This document shows positions 41,501 to 51,100 of a DNA stretch of 64,000 nucleotides, piece after piece. Position 1 is the first letter of the stretch, and each line of letters opens with the position of its first letter. The notes beneath the pieces are model-generated. The model did no database searches. It worked only from the letters and a program-made list of their open reading frames with translations, and was not told the DNA's origin. Where the stretch lies: positions 1-64,000 of the IMG/VR virus record IMGVR_UViG_3300020416_001284. The stretch is one strand, 5' to 3'. Made by a program: the position numbers and the translations under genes. The DNA comes from a virus.

Positions 41501-44427
41501 TTAGTTAAGGATAAATGATAGATACCATCCTGACTTCCAGCAACATACTCCTGAATTTCCTCAGATCTATAAACTTGGAAAGTTCCTGCATACTTCTTCT
41601 GAGTAAATGTAGGAAGACTAGTAGTTCTGGAATTAATGTCACTAGTCATCGTTCCAAGACTAGTTGCATTAGTTACTGTAAATTCTCTGGCACTTGGTAT
41701 TCCAACAACATTAAAGGTTCCATTATAACCAGAATTTGCCGTTCCTACTGGGTTGTCTGCACTCTTTACATTCTTGATTTCAACCTGAGAACCCTCTTTT
41801 AATCCATGAGGTAATTCTGAAAGATAATAAGCTGTGTTACCTACCCAATGAACATGTGCAAGGAAACTAAAGTTTCGTGCCTCATTCTTATTACCTAAGG
41901 TTACTGTAGTAGGACTAAAGAATGTAGCAACTTCTGCATCTGTTGCACCTGTTACAGTACTTGATTCTTGTATTACATATCCATCAATAGGAGGACGTGC
42001 AGATGAAATTCCACTACCTGCAGGAAGAACATAACGAGCACGATATACAGTATCAATAAGGTTTCTTGTATCAGGAGTTCTTTCAATAAAGGTTCTTGGT
42101 GTTGCATTACCTAAAGTAGTTGCACCCAAACTTGTAATACATGAATAAACATCATTATCAGTAGCCGCTATTCCAACAGTAATATACCATTGACTCTCAT
42201 TAGCATCCCATTGAACAGGATGACCAATATCTCCTGCAATTTTATCCGAAACTCTACTTACAACATCAAGAATACCACCCTTACTATTAATAGTGATAGC
42301 ATCTCCACCAGTTGCATCATTTAATGTCTGACCAATCTTGATTTGATTAGTACCAATACCAGAAGTAATGGCATAATAGACAGTATTTGAATCTAATCCA
42401 TCAGGAAGGTGTCCATTCTGTGCAATAACACGAATACTTTCACCTTCGATAAAGGTATGAGGTTTTGTGAAAGTAAGAGTATTAGAACTGATACTACTAA
42501 TACCTGATGTCCTTGCAACTTGGAATGTCTTCTCATATGAAGTCTGACCTGAATAACTAGTCACCAACTCAGTATTAGGCATCACAATTCGTGCCTTCTT
42601 CTGATTAATTACTCCTGTAACAGGATCGGGAATAAGAACATTTAATTGGTCATTCTCTTGAGCACCTACTCTATATCCTTCAAGAACAGTGGCAGGTTTA
42701 ACAGCCTGGTTAGTTTGATCATAAAGATATAAACGACTGGTTGATCCTATACCAGCAACGGAATCAGTTTTATTAACATCTATAGCATCAAATTCAACTG
42801 CTAATGTTGTTGTTTCTATTTCTTTTGGAGGAATAATATGAGTAAGATATCCAACATCATCTCTAGGAAAAGCATCCTTTTTAAATCCTTGAGCAACTAA
42901 TGATTTTGAACCAAAGTTAGAGTTAGAGTTAGTAACAGATAAGTCACCACCAGAGTCTACAGTTAAGTGCTCAGAGTAACCAATCGCAAAGACAGAAACA
43001 CACTGTATAACAGCATCATTAGTTGCCTTAATATGATAGTTTCTATAAGAAGGTTTATAAACAGCCTTTGAATCTGAATTTATATTTTCATTTCCTGCAA
43101 AAGTACTATCCTTATATTCTCCACTATCCTCATCATACTTAACAAAAGCATTATTATCCTTCTGCAGACCTATACCTGTATACTGAGCACAAACCATAGA
43201 CTTAAATCCTGTGGCATTGTTACCATCAGCAAACATACCACACATACCATAAACTGATCTTAATGAACAGTTAAAGACATATGGAGAAGCAGAGGTAACA
43301 GTATCAACTTCAAGACTGATGGTTGAACCAGTTACAGAAGGCAGTGGATTAACAGGAGCATTTAGTACCTGATATTTAAATTCACTAATTCCTGATGAAT
43401 CACTACTAACAACATCACTAACCACATAGTTTCCACTATATCCATCAGCAGTAATTCCTTCAATTTGGAATGCAGTATCTACATCTAATCCCTTAATAGG
43501 AGTTGTAGCGGTAACCGTAATAATAGTAGATGTAGTAGATCCATCACCTGCTTTAATACTGGATATACCAACAGCCCCACCCATAGGACCAACAATACGA
43601 TATTCATTAACACTAGGTTGAATATCAAGTCCTGATGAAGGATAATCGGGTTCGATTTCACGACCAGAAGAAGGACCATATGCAAGACCTACCTTTTCAT
43701 AATACATGTCCAGATCAGTTCTGGCTGCATCAAAATCCGATATAAATGCATCGTCAATCTTTACATCATTTACACCATCGGCATATTCAAATACTGTGAG
43801 TTTGTGGTGAGAGAAATTAGGAACAAACTTATTAACAGTATAATCCTTATAAACAGATCCATTAGGATTACCATCAAATATAGTAAGTTGCCAAAGATAA
43901 CAAGAACCTGTTACTCGGAAGATAGCAGATCTTTCAATCGCATCATTTTCAGGATTAGGAACATACTTAGGTCTTATTTTTGTCTTTCTTAAATCAAAAC
44001 CAACAAGAGAAGTACCACGAGGTAGAATCACACCCCCGTAGACACTATTCATCTTATAGAGAGCATTATCTGATGTGGTTAAATCAAAGTTAGTTGAAAG
44101 AGACCATGCAGGGAAATCATCAGAAGTATTACCATCTCTTAATCTATAATTATCCGCACCATCTGGAATCCATCCTGGTCTATTATCTACAATATGCTCA
44201 CCAGGATAAAGAAGAATGGTAGTCTTACCAAATCTATCATTATCTAGACCTTTCTGATATGAAAATCTTGCTGACTCAACCAGAGCCCTTTGGATTGTCT
44301 TAAATGGACGGGTTAATGAATTTCCTTGATTCTCAATACTATCTGTTGCATCCAAATCATTTGGATTAACATAGAGAATATTACCACGAACATTCTTCAG
44401 GAAATTATCTAGACGACTTAGAGGCAT
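38512..44427 (-). CDS. Giant virion structural protein, beta-helical (1971 aa)
   Basis: A 1971-residue structural protein. The first 60 residues include ILYVNPNDLDATD and LTRPFKTIQRALVESARF, the N-terminal signature of pectate-lyase-like parallel beta-helices. Beta-rich segments and repeats fill the middle. The last 350 residues are fibre-like: QVFDGVGIGTTTPGV, GLGTGIPRSTIDLEGL, and the terminal GEGLYGIVGGQNFA. Homologues in marine T4-like phages are baseplate- or fibre-associated; whether it replaces gp10 or a short tail fibre is not decidable here. A GATAAATA late-type box lies upstream. Confidence 0.78.
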   Translation of the reverse strand: MPLSRLDNFLKNVRGNILYVNPNDLDATDSIENQGNSLTRPFKTIQRALVESARFSYQKGLDNDRFGKTTILLYPGEHIVDNRPGWIPDGADNYRLRDGNTSDDFPAWSLSTNFDLTTSDNALYKMNSVYGGVILPRGTSLVGFDLRKTKIRPKYVPNPENDAIERSAIFRVTGSCYLWQLTIFDGNPNGSVYKDYTVNKFVPNFSHHKLTVFEYADGVNDVKIDDAFISDFDAARTDLDMYYEKVGLAYGPSSGREIEPDYPSSGLDIQPSVNEYRIVGPMGGAVGISSIKAGDGSTTSTIITVTATTPIKGLDVDTAFQIEGITADGYSGNYVVSDVVSSDSSGISEFKYQVLNAPVNPLPSVTGSTISLEVDTVTSASPYVFNCSLRSVYGMCGMFADGNNATGFKSMVCAQYTGIGLQKDNNAFVKYDEDSGEYKDSTFAGNENINSDSKAVYKPSYRNYHIKATNDAVIQCVSVFAIGYSEHLTVDSGGDLSVTNSNSNFGSKSLVAQGFKKDAFPRDDVGYLTHIIPPKEIETTTLAVEFDAIDVNKTDSVAGIGSTSRLYLYDQTNQAVKPATVLEGYRVGAQENDQLNVLIPDPVTGVINQKKARIVMPNTELVTSYSGQTSYEKTFQVARTSGISSISSNTLTFTKPHTFIEGESIRVIAQNGHLPDGLDSNTVYYAITSGIGTNQIKIGQTLNDATGGDAITINSKGGILDVVSRVSDKIAGDIGHPVQWDANESQWYITVGIAATDNDVYSCITSLGATTLGNATPRTFIERTPDTRNLIDTVYRARYVLPAGSGISSARPPIDGYVIQESSTVTGATDAEVATFFSPTTVTLGNKNEARNFSFLAHVHWVGNTAYYLSELPHGLKEGSQVEIKNVKSADNPVGTANSGYNGTFNVVGIPSAREFTVTNATSLGTMTSDINSRTTSLPTFTQKKYAGTFQVYRSEEIQEYVAGSQDGIYHLSLTNASNKPSASPFSTERYSQPIQNFYPQTNRDNAKSDPKESDSYAVSSPIGQVVLNELQNSITKETIDKGILDWNIGVGITQITSNTAGTAHTIFTSLDHGLNRVTKVAIAQSGTGYGNGTAAYIYDAKLVAGDFASGVSTVGKNATARIQTNSSGNLVSVKIMDGGTGYKIGDALTIIGVGTHSPYAVGVVTVTNIYDNIGDTLDIRGVKPNSNNEFNTLYRITGVGTDNTIQVASASTIGAASTAGIGATDLSAASAHVTGQALNVTNFNFNKTTGVGVVTTAQRHGLSVDNKVKLGGSDRSLYRGDFIIKKINDQNSFNVSIGIGTTAPDASGTMHTYKFGYASAGGNVSETDENITGRQIPQYAGITTTLSAAVLTESATNIEITNVTNLDLNIGDYLRIGSEIVRVKTTVTGNPVAVFRGVQGTEATTHTNNTVLTRIDCRPIEFHRNSIIRTSGHTFEYVGFGPGNYSTGLPEKQDRSLSAQEELLSQSTKLDGGVNVYTGMNDAGDFYIGNKKVNSSTGKEQVFNTPLPTVTGEDASQGAASIGFNVITPLEVTVSRSLAVEGGPNSDIISEFDGPVVFTNKLTSTSTKGIEATSLFLQGDATVSRKQTIGVGTPSLSGNPGDITYFANPTKGGYTGWIYTTENDWYRYGNVSISTNTSIQVFDGVGIGTTTPGVNSLQVGAGASLFAVDGTGVGIGTTSSGFKLSVVGLSTFVGNVEVTGIITATSFKGDGSALTNLDDDSQWSPTPAGLGTGIYPLDLKRVGIGTTVPHYNLDVGTTGTGTTDIYVRNTAIFAGFTTTKDLQVGGALSATTYNLDSSSSNIVTGIVTASTLNVGSALTTTSGNKVGLGTGIPRSTIDLEGLTRFKTYHENVEVLDISSGVVTIDLAIAQSFKLTVDEAVTSFTLKNPPSGSTAFSVKILQDSTGYSVGIDTFKDVSGTAIPVKWPAAVVPTVTTTAEKTDIYSFMIFDGDNITDSGEGLYGIVGGQNFA

Positions 44428-44456
44428 CTTATTTGCACGATAGTTCTATTATGATT

Positions 44457-44464
44457 TATTTATC
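44457..44464 (-). promoter_or_regulatory. Late-promoter-like box (GATAAATA)
   Basis: One mismatch from TATAAATA, 29 bases before the start of the giant structural gene and after the bidirectional terminator. Confidence 0.55.
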
Positions 44465-44483
44465 ATCCCAAAGTTCCGTGCTT

Positions 44484-44535
44484 AAAAAGTAATAAGGACA
44501 AAAAACCACGGAGAATTTTTTGCCCTTATTTTTGA
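44484..44535. terminator. Bidirectional hairpin terminator
   Basis: Arms 44491-44505 and 44516-44530 pair over 14 of 15 positions around a 10-nt loop, with T-runs on both outer sides. For the minus strand it lies after the 60-residue gene and before the giant structural gene. Confidence 0.72.
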
Positions 44536-44554
44536 ATTAAAAGTTGATTTTCCC

Positions 44555-44737
44555 TTACAAAGGATCAGTATATGTTAACATGTCTTCTGGACAGTTATCC
44601 CTTACAAAATGCAACACATTCATAAACTCCTCAACTGTTTCACACTCTACTGTTTTTGTATCTCCTTCATCTGAATAGAGATGCACTTTACGTTGAATTG
44701 TATCCACAACACAACGGGAAAGATACTCATCTTCCAT
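44555..44737 (-). CDS. Small hypothetical protein
   Basis: A 60-residue acidic protein (MEDEYLSRCVVDTIQRKVHL at the start) with a beta-beta-alpha look. It has an AAGG-type ribosome-binding site. It lies between the tail-accessory gene and the terminator. No family recognised. Confidence 0.6.
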   Translation of the reverse strand: MEDEYLSRCVVDTIQRKVHLYSDEGDTKTVECETVEEFMNVLHFVRDNCPEDMLTYTDPL

Positions 44738-44767
44738 TAGAAACCTTACAATGATCTATACAGTATA

Positions 44768-45001
44768 CTATGATTCCCCATATATGTCAAGACGGTCAGC
44801 CATGATCATATAATAACAATCCACAGGTAATCCCTGAGTTTGCAAATGAACTTCAAGACCCTGCACCCTTTTCACCACAAGACCTTGCTTTGCTCCTACT
44901 TCTGTGAGATGCACTGTAATGGTCGATAAATCAACTAACTTCTCCCATTCTTCTGGGAGATTAATTAGTTTCTTTTGGGTTCTTCCGTGTAAAATTTCCA
45001 T
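44768..45001 (-). CDS. Stand-alone fibre C-terminal-type domain protein
   Basis: A 77-residue protein that matches the end of the neighbouring 342-residue protein at 46503. LINLPEEWEKLVDLSTITVHLT (here) aligns with VIELPEYWNGLVDSDSITVQL. Both end in a C-Y/F-Y/H-x-I-x-A/G-x-R segment (PVDCYYMIMADR / PIDCFYHIYGER). It therefore looks like a free copy of a fibre-associated domain. It starts 2 bases after the stop of the structural gene upstream. Confidence 0.68.
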   Translation of the reverse strand: MEILHGRTQKKLINLPEEWEKLVDLSTITVHLTEVGAKQGLVVKRVQGLEVHLQTQGLPVDCYYMIMADRLDIYGES

Positions 45002-45003
45002 AA

Positions 45004-46503
45004 TTAAGAATCTACTACATTTCTTATAGTTAGGTTATCTAAATGTTGTTGTAAAGTATTGAGTCTATCCACAATTTCATTTTGAGCCCCAATACCCACT
45101 CTAAAACCCCATATTGGTAAACTATAATGTTCATTCCTTTCTGTTCTTAAAGAATTTACTCCTTCCACTAGACTAGGATTAGAGGTATCGTTAGCTCCAC
45201 GAAGAGTCGTCTCTTTAGTACTCGAAACTCCAATAGCATCCGTAATAGCAGTATCTAAAGCAGAAGGACATGCAGAAAGAGTTCCATAAAGACTATCAAT
45301 ATCATCTACCTCTACCGTTAGAGTATCATTCTCAGCTGCTTTAGCAGCACTTCCTACACTTGCTTTAGGGTAAGCAGAAAATCCCACTCTCCAATAACAT
45401 ACTCCTGAACCATTTTTAGGAGGTTCTATAATAGGAGTTCCACTTGGTTCAATTGAATATCCCTCAAGATCAGGATTCCATGCCATAGCAGCATTCGGAT
45501 ATCCAGAATTATCAAGTCCAATAGAAACTCCCATTCCAATATTAGCAGTTTGCATTATTCCTACTGTCTGAGGTAAAAATGGATCTGCATCTTTGGATAA
45601 TGAATATTTTTCTCTACCTGAATTTGCAAAATTAGCAGGATCATCGAGTACATCAAAAGATCCATAGTTTCCATTATCTAAGGGTGCTTTAACACTTCTA
45701 AGAGCAATGCTGTCAAGAGTAAGAACATTAACCCTTGAGACAGTAGTGGCAATACCTACCAGTGTGGTAATCTCCGATAAATCTGTGAATCCTGTAGTAA
45801 TTCCAGTAATCTTGGTTGTTCCTGAAAAAACATTAAGATCTTTAGGTTCGATAATTTGACCTACTTTTAATTTTTCAGAAAGACCTGCTCCTACTGGTTG
45901 CATGACGGTTAAAGTAGATTCTCCTTGGGTTATAGTTCCAATAAAACCTCCTACCAAGGTATTGCCAATATCATCTGAATAAGGTTCATTATAATATTTT
46001 ATGCCATAATAATTCCGAGGATCAAATCCAAAGGTATAACCAACCCCAAGACCTCTTGCATTTTGACTGTTAATTGGAAAAATCTCTATATTTCCATCAG
46101 GACGCAAAAGAATAAGAGTATTACCAAAGTAATTATCATCGTCTTCGCTTGATGGAAATTTAAAATCTGATTTTTTAGTATATCCTCCTCCAGATAGTTT
46201 AGTACAAACAAGACTATATTCAGTAGGATCTACCGTATCATTAATATTAGTGACTCTCCAGAACATATCAGTCTTACAGACTCCTACTATTCTATCATTA
46301 TAAGCAGTCTCAACATCATTAAATGCTTCATTGACCTCATCACATTGATCCAATAGATCCTTATCTAATTTATGAATTGCCTGATCATACGGAAGTTTAT
46401 CATTATCAACAATAATTACTCTACTCTGCAATCCATCAATGGCCTCCAATGCACCTTGAAGATCCTCCCCTGCTTGTGAAAAAAGTTTAGATGATAATGT
46501 CAT
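45004..46503 (-). CDS. Virion structural protein
   Basis: A 499-residue protein. A helical N-terminus (about 1-70, with two coiled-coil-like stretches) is followed by beta-rich parts (LLRPDGNIEIFPIN, GFIGTITQGESTLTV) and a helical end (NEIVDRLNTLQQHLDNL). No enzyme motif is visible. It lies between the two proteins sharing the fibre C-terminal-type domain, within the baseplate cluster. It shares its start base with the stop of the 342-residue gene. Confidence 0.65.
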   Translation of the reverse strand: MTLSSKLFSQAGEDLQGALEAIDGLQSRVIIVDNDKLPYDQAIHKLDKDLLDQCDEVNEAFNDVETAYNDRIVGVCKTDMFWRVTNINDTVDPTEYSLVCTKLSGGGYTKKSDFKFPSSEDDDNYFGNTLILLRPDGNIEIFPINSQNARGLGVGYTFGFDPRNYYGIKYYNEPYSDDIGNTLVGGFIGTITQGESTLTVMQPVGAGLSEKLKVGQIIEPKDLNVFSGTTKITGITTGFTDLSEITTLVGIATTVSRVNVLTLDSIALRSVKAPLDNGNYGSFDVLDDPANFANSGREKYSLSKDADPFLPQTVGIMQTANIGMGVSIGLDNSGYPNAAMAWNPDLEGYSIEPSGTPIIEPPKNGSGVCYWRVGFSAYPKASVGSAAKAAENDTLTVEVDDIDSLYGTLSACPSALDTAITDAIGVSSTKETTLRGANDTSNPSLVEGVNSLRTERNEHYSLPIWGFRVGIGAQNEIVDRLNTLQQHLDNLTIRNVVDS

Positions 46504-47531
46504 TACTCTTCCTCCCTAACATCATAAGTAAAACCAGCAATTGAATAATCGGATTGATCGCCTGGATAATCTGCTGGAGATTCTCCCTCATATTCAGGAA
46601 TATTTTTTTGAACATCTTTTCTTTCACCGTATATATGATAAAAACAATCAATTGGTTTATCATCTGCTTCCTTTACAACTATTCTTTGGTTATCAACTTC
46701 CGCTATATTGAGATGAAAATGTCTATCTCCAATCGGTTGTAATTGCACAGTTATACTATCAGAATCAACTAAACCATTCCAATACTCAGGTAATTCTATC
46801 ACATTCTTATCCTTAAGTCTACCTCTTACATATACATCAGATGTAGGGCCTTCTACACAAACATGTCTGAGTCGATGTCCTTCTTTAGATGGGTGCTTAA
46901 TATCAAATGACTTTGCTCCACTAGATTTACCACTACATGGACTTACATTTCCAATAAAAATAGGAGCCTTCACAAAAGAACTAACTTTTCTCGCACCATA
47001 ATCAACAGAAAAACCTGATCTAACTTTATATCCTGTTTCATTACATGAACCTGTTCTAATCAATTGTCCAGTATGCATCTTCATCCCTACATGAGTAAAC
47101 TCTCCTATTAGTTTTGTTCTAGGACTAACTATATCAATATCAGTATCATTAAGAATATTAATAACTAAAGAACTAACTTCTATTCCTACATGCCCCGCAC
47201 CACGATCACCAAGCATCACATCGATAGGGTTAGGTGGAAGATTAGCTTTAGTTGTTACCTTAAAAATAGATTCAGCTTTTGCTTTAGGATTAGTTGCTGG
47301 ATTAGGTCGTGCAACCATCAATGCTGCTTCAGGTTTATTAGGTCGAGGATATGAAAGAGGACTACCAACAAGAACAGCACCACTAGCAAATGCAGTTCCT
47401 GGAATAGCAGTCGGTCCTATTCCCAAACAAAGAGGATCTCTTTCTGCAAGGATAGGACTCCCTTCATTTCCTGCTTGGGCCGTAGCAACTTGTAATTGAC
47501 TTCCTACATGAACGTTTACAAATTCAGCCAT
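46503..47531 (-). CDS. Tail protein with fibre C-terminal-type domain
   Basis: A 342-residue protein. The N-terminal 220 residues are beta-rich with Pro-rich linkers. The C-terminal part (about 225-320) is FDIKHPSKEGHRLRHVCVEGP followed by VYVRGRLKDKNVIELPEYW and PIDCFYHIYGERKDV, a domain common at the ends of phage fibres. A partner or chaperone role is possible. It is coupled by one base to the genes on each side. Confidence 0.68.
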   Translation of the reverse strand: MAEFVNVHVGSQLQVATAQAGNEGSPILAERDPLCLGIGPTAIPGTAFASGAVLVGSPLSYPRPNKPEAALMVARPNPATNPKAKAESIFKVTTKANLPPNPIDVMLGDRGAGHVGIEVSSLVINILNDTDIDIVSPRTKLIGEFTHVGMKMHTGQLIRTGSCNETGYKVRSGFSVDYGARKVSSFVKAPIFIGNVSPCSGKSSGAKSFDIKHPSKEGHRLRHVCVEGPTSDVYVRGRLKDKNVIELPEYWNGLVDSDSITVQLQPIGDRHFHLNIAEVDNQRIVVKEADDKPIDCFYHIYGERKDVQKNIPEYEGESPADYPGDQSDYSIAGFTYDVREEE

Positions 47532-48184
47532 TATCCTAAACTCCCTATTACTTTTGCCATTGCCTTATAAAATTGCTCCAGAGTAATATTACCTTGACCA
47601 GGAACTGTAAAGAAATCTCCACCTTCAATTAATTTCCAACTTCCTACATTAAATTCACATTTTCCTGGAGTATTAACTTCCATTTTTTCAGTTTCTACCT
47701 CAAAATTGTCACCAGACTGGAATGAAACAGTCCCAGCCTCTACATTAAATTTTGTATTTGCATTTACACTAACATATCCAGTTTTATCCCCATCACCAGT
47801 TGCAATAAGATCAATAGACATGGCAGATAATCTTATTCTTCCTTTAGGAGCATGAATATTAATATCCCCATTCTCTGCATACCATACACCTGCTACATCC
47901 TGAACTGGTACTTCTCCACAAGCAATCTGAAATGTAGAAGGAGCACTACAAATAATACTACCGTCAAGTTCTCCTCCTTGCTGTAACCCTATGTATTGAG
48001 CACGTTTAAAAGGAGAAGGGAAAATACGACGAAGTTGAACAGCCATCTTGGCATTATTGGGATTGGTATGCCCATAATATGTTCCACCTTCAGTAGTATT
48101 AAACTGATTCTTCTTATAGATTTTAGTCTCCCCTTTATTTTGAGGAGCCTTTTTTTCCTGATGCTTCCAATAACTTTGTGTCAT
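47531..48184 (-). CDS. Baseplate needle or spike-like beta-helical protein
   Basis: A 217-residue protein. After a basic start (MTQSYWKHQEKKAPQNKG), about residues 50-190 are a regular run of short beta strands (GDINIHAPKGRIRLSAMSIDL, VSVNANTKFNVEAGTVSF), as in gp5/VgrG-type beta-helical needles. It directly follows the gp5-like hub gene, sharing one base, so it may supply the needle part that T4 fuses onto gp5. No enzyme site seen. Confidence 0.68.
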   Translation of the reverse strand: MTQSYWKHQEKKAPQNKGETKIYKKNQFNTTEGGTYYGHTNPNNAKMAVQLRRIFPSPFKRAQYIGLQQGGELDGSIICSAPSTFQIACGEVPVQDVAGVWYAENGDINIHAPKGRIRLSAMSIDLIATGDGDKTGYVSVNANTKFNVEAGTVSFQSGDNFEVETEKMEVNTPGKCEFNVGSWKLIEGGDFFTVPGQGNITLEQFYKAMAKVIGSLG

Positions 48185-51100
48185 TATGTTACCCTCGTTC
48201 TAGCATTAGGGCCTGAATTCCCAACACAGTCAATAACCTGCAGTACACTTGTTCCCTCAGGAAACTCATTAAAATTTTCTCTATGGAATTTCAAAACAGG
48301 AATAAGAAAAGCATTAAGACCATTTTTAGTATTTATGTAAACCTCAGGAAGTTCTCTAAATCCAGAACCACATTTAGTTACTCTAATACTTAAAATCCCG
48401 CCATCACATTCTTCAATAACTGCCTCTGCACCATTAGCAGGTTCAATTACCACCGTATCATCACAACAATTATAACCAAAACCAGGATTTGCTACAATGA
48501 TAGACTCTAAACAAGCAATAACTCTATAAGTATCACTTGGAGGACAGGTTGTAGGGACAATAGGTATACACTTACCACTACCAGCAGGATCTTTCATATA
48601 TCCTGGGGGACACGCATCAGGTACACATATACCATTTTCTTTATGTTGGCCTGGAGGACACTCATCGAAAGGTACACATACTCCATTTACTCTATGCTCA
48701 CCTGGAGGACAATCATCTGGTACACACCTCTGTTGTCTAACATCCCAATGCTCTCCTGGAGGGCAAGGATCGGGTCTACATACACCATTATCAAAATAAT
48801 ATCCTGGAGGACACTCATCACCCTTTTCAGGACAATCAGGAGCAGTAACTAACACTCTCATATCATCACATACACCCCAGTCCTCATCATCTAACTTATC
48901 TTGCATACATTGATCGACTGCCATTCCTGATGTCTCTAAGAAATTCCTAATATCACAATCACTAAAACCTAAATTCTTGGCATAGATATAATCCCTATCA
49001 CAGGTAAATACAGGTTCCTCTGGACCAGTACCATCAGTATCCTTACTTGTAAATTTATTAATTCCAAATAATGATTTAGTATTACTTGCAACCATTTCCT
49101 CATCATTTTGAAAAGGATTTAAAGAAGATGCAATTATCTCACCTTCACTGGGTTTCGCAGAATAAGATTGAGTAGTTACTTCGACTTCCTCTGTAGTAAC
49201 TATATCAACCAAAGTAACTGTCTGTATAACCTCTCCACTATAAGAATCTCCTTGATCCCATGTTTTATCTTCAATCGTAAGGAAATCTAAAACCTGACCA
49301 CTTATTCTAGGATTATCTCTCCACTTATATCTAATAGTAATATCTCCTGTTCCTTTAATAGTCCCACACGTACCATCAGCATTTTTTACAAAAACAGCTT
49401 CTCCACTTAAAATTTGAAGTTCCGCATTTATATCAAATCCACCTGCAGAATCATCATCAAACTCAAGAAGTGTTGCAGTTGCCCATCGAACATCACCTGG
49501 TGCTTTTAACCCCTGAAAAACAATACTATGATCCTGATTACGATTTTCTCTAAGCACTGTACTTACTTGAGTAATCATCTCACGCTCAGGTTTAGTACCT
49601 TTCCTAAGAACCCATGCTAATGCACCAGGATTATTCTTCCAACCCCTCCTACCATCAGGTTGAAATGCGTTTAAAATAGTACCTTCTATTGTTTTTGTAG
49701 TAGGAATTGGATTACCCTGTTCATCTGTATCAACTTCAATAGTAACTTCAAAAAATGTAGAATTATTATGAGATTTAAAGACAGTAGTTGATCCTAAGAA
49801 TGTACCATCAAAAGTGATACTTCCTTGATTGTCTGCCTGAACCTCAAAATAATAATCACCAGACTCCTTAATTAAAGCAGACCATGTTCCAGTTTGAGGA
49901 GTATTACCTAATTCCTCAGTAACTGAAGGAAAAACTCCATAGTTCTGTAAGAAAGGAGACCATCCTTGAGAATCATTTATAACCCATGCCTCAGGATCCT
50001 GTCTTCTTAACTCTGGTGCTACATGATACCACTCATCATAATCTATAGTAACTTTAGTAAATACATCCTCTCTATAACCAGCAACTCGATATATTAAATC
50101 CTTTAAACCTTCTCTTGGTTCTATTATCTGTGGTATATCACTTAAAGTATCCTGAATGAAAGTTCCTTTATACACTCCATCAAAATAGAACCACCACTGT
50201 GCTGTTCCTGCAGGATAATCAGGATCAGTTCCATCAATTCTTTCCACATATGTAACATCTTTCACATAATAAGGATTATTAGGATCAGGAATAGCATCCT
50301 CATAAGCCCTAGTACCTGGATCCACGAAGACTACATCAATTCCATCACCAAACAAACCACCCCATTGAATATCCGTCATATCTTGGGGTAATATTGACTC
50401 TCTTACAAGAGTAGATCCAGGTATCATATCTTCAGTAAAATTACGATCAATACAAACCTTTTGTTTTGCAGGTAATGTAATACAATCTCCCAGATATAAG
50501 GTAGCAACCTCACCGTAACTATAAGGAGTATCCCAATCCCCATTAGCACGATGAACAATTGTTTGACATCTATCAGCCCATGTCCTATTCATTCCACCCC
50601 AGTCTCCATTCTTCCAAGGTTTATATCCCCATCCAGTTTCTTTTACTAGTACAGCAGTGACTCCAATACCCGTCTTGGGAATAACCTTACCTCCAAAATT
50701 ACAAATAGGTGTAATCTTATCTCCTACGGAATAACCTTTTCCTCCATTTCTAACAGATACTCCAGTAATATTACCTTCCTGAGTTGATCTTACAATATCA
50801 AAAGCTAATGAAGTTCCACTTCCACCTTTAGTTAATAAATTAGTGGTTCCCTCTCCATATCCAGTACCAGGATTCAATAATCTAATTGCAATAACACTAC
50901 CATTCTCATTCACCCCAGTAACTTCTACTTGAGCATTCCTACAACTCATATTATCATCTGGTATTTGATCTATAATACAAATTTTACCTCCCATCTTAGG
51001 ATGATTCTCACAATAATAATATAAAGTATCAGGTGCTGTTTGGGCCACTCCAATCTGCACATAAGATCCAGGTTTACCAGCTTCTCCTTCCTTAACTACT

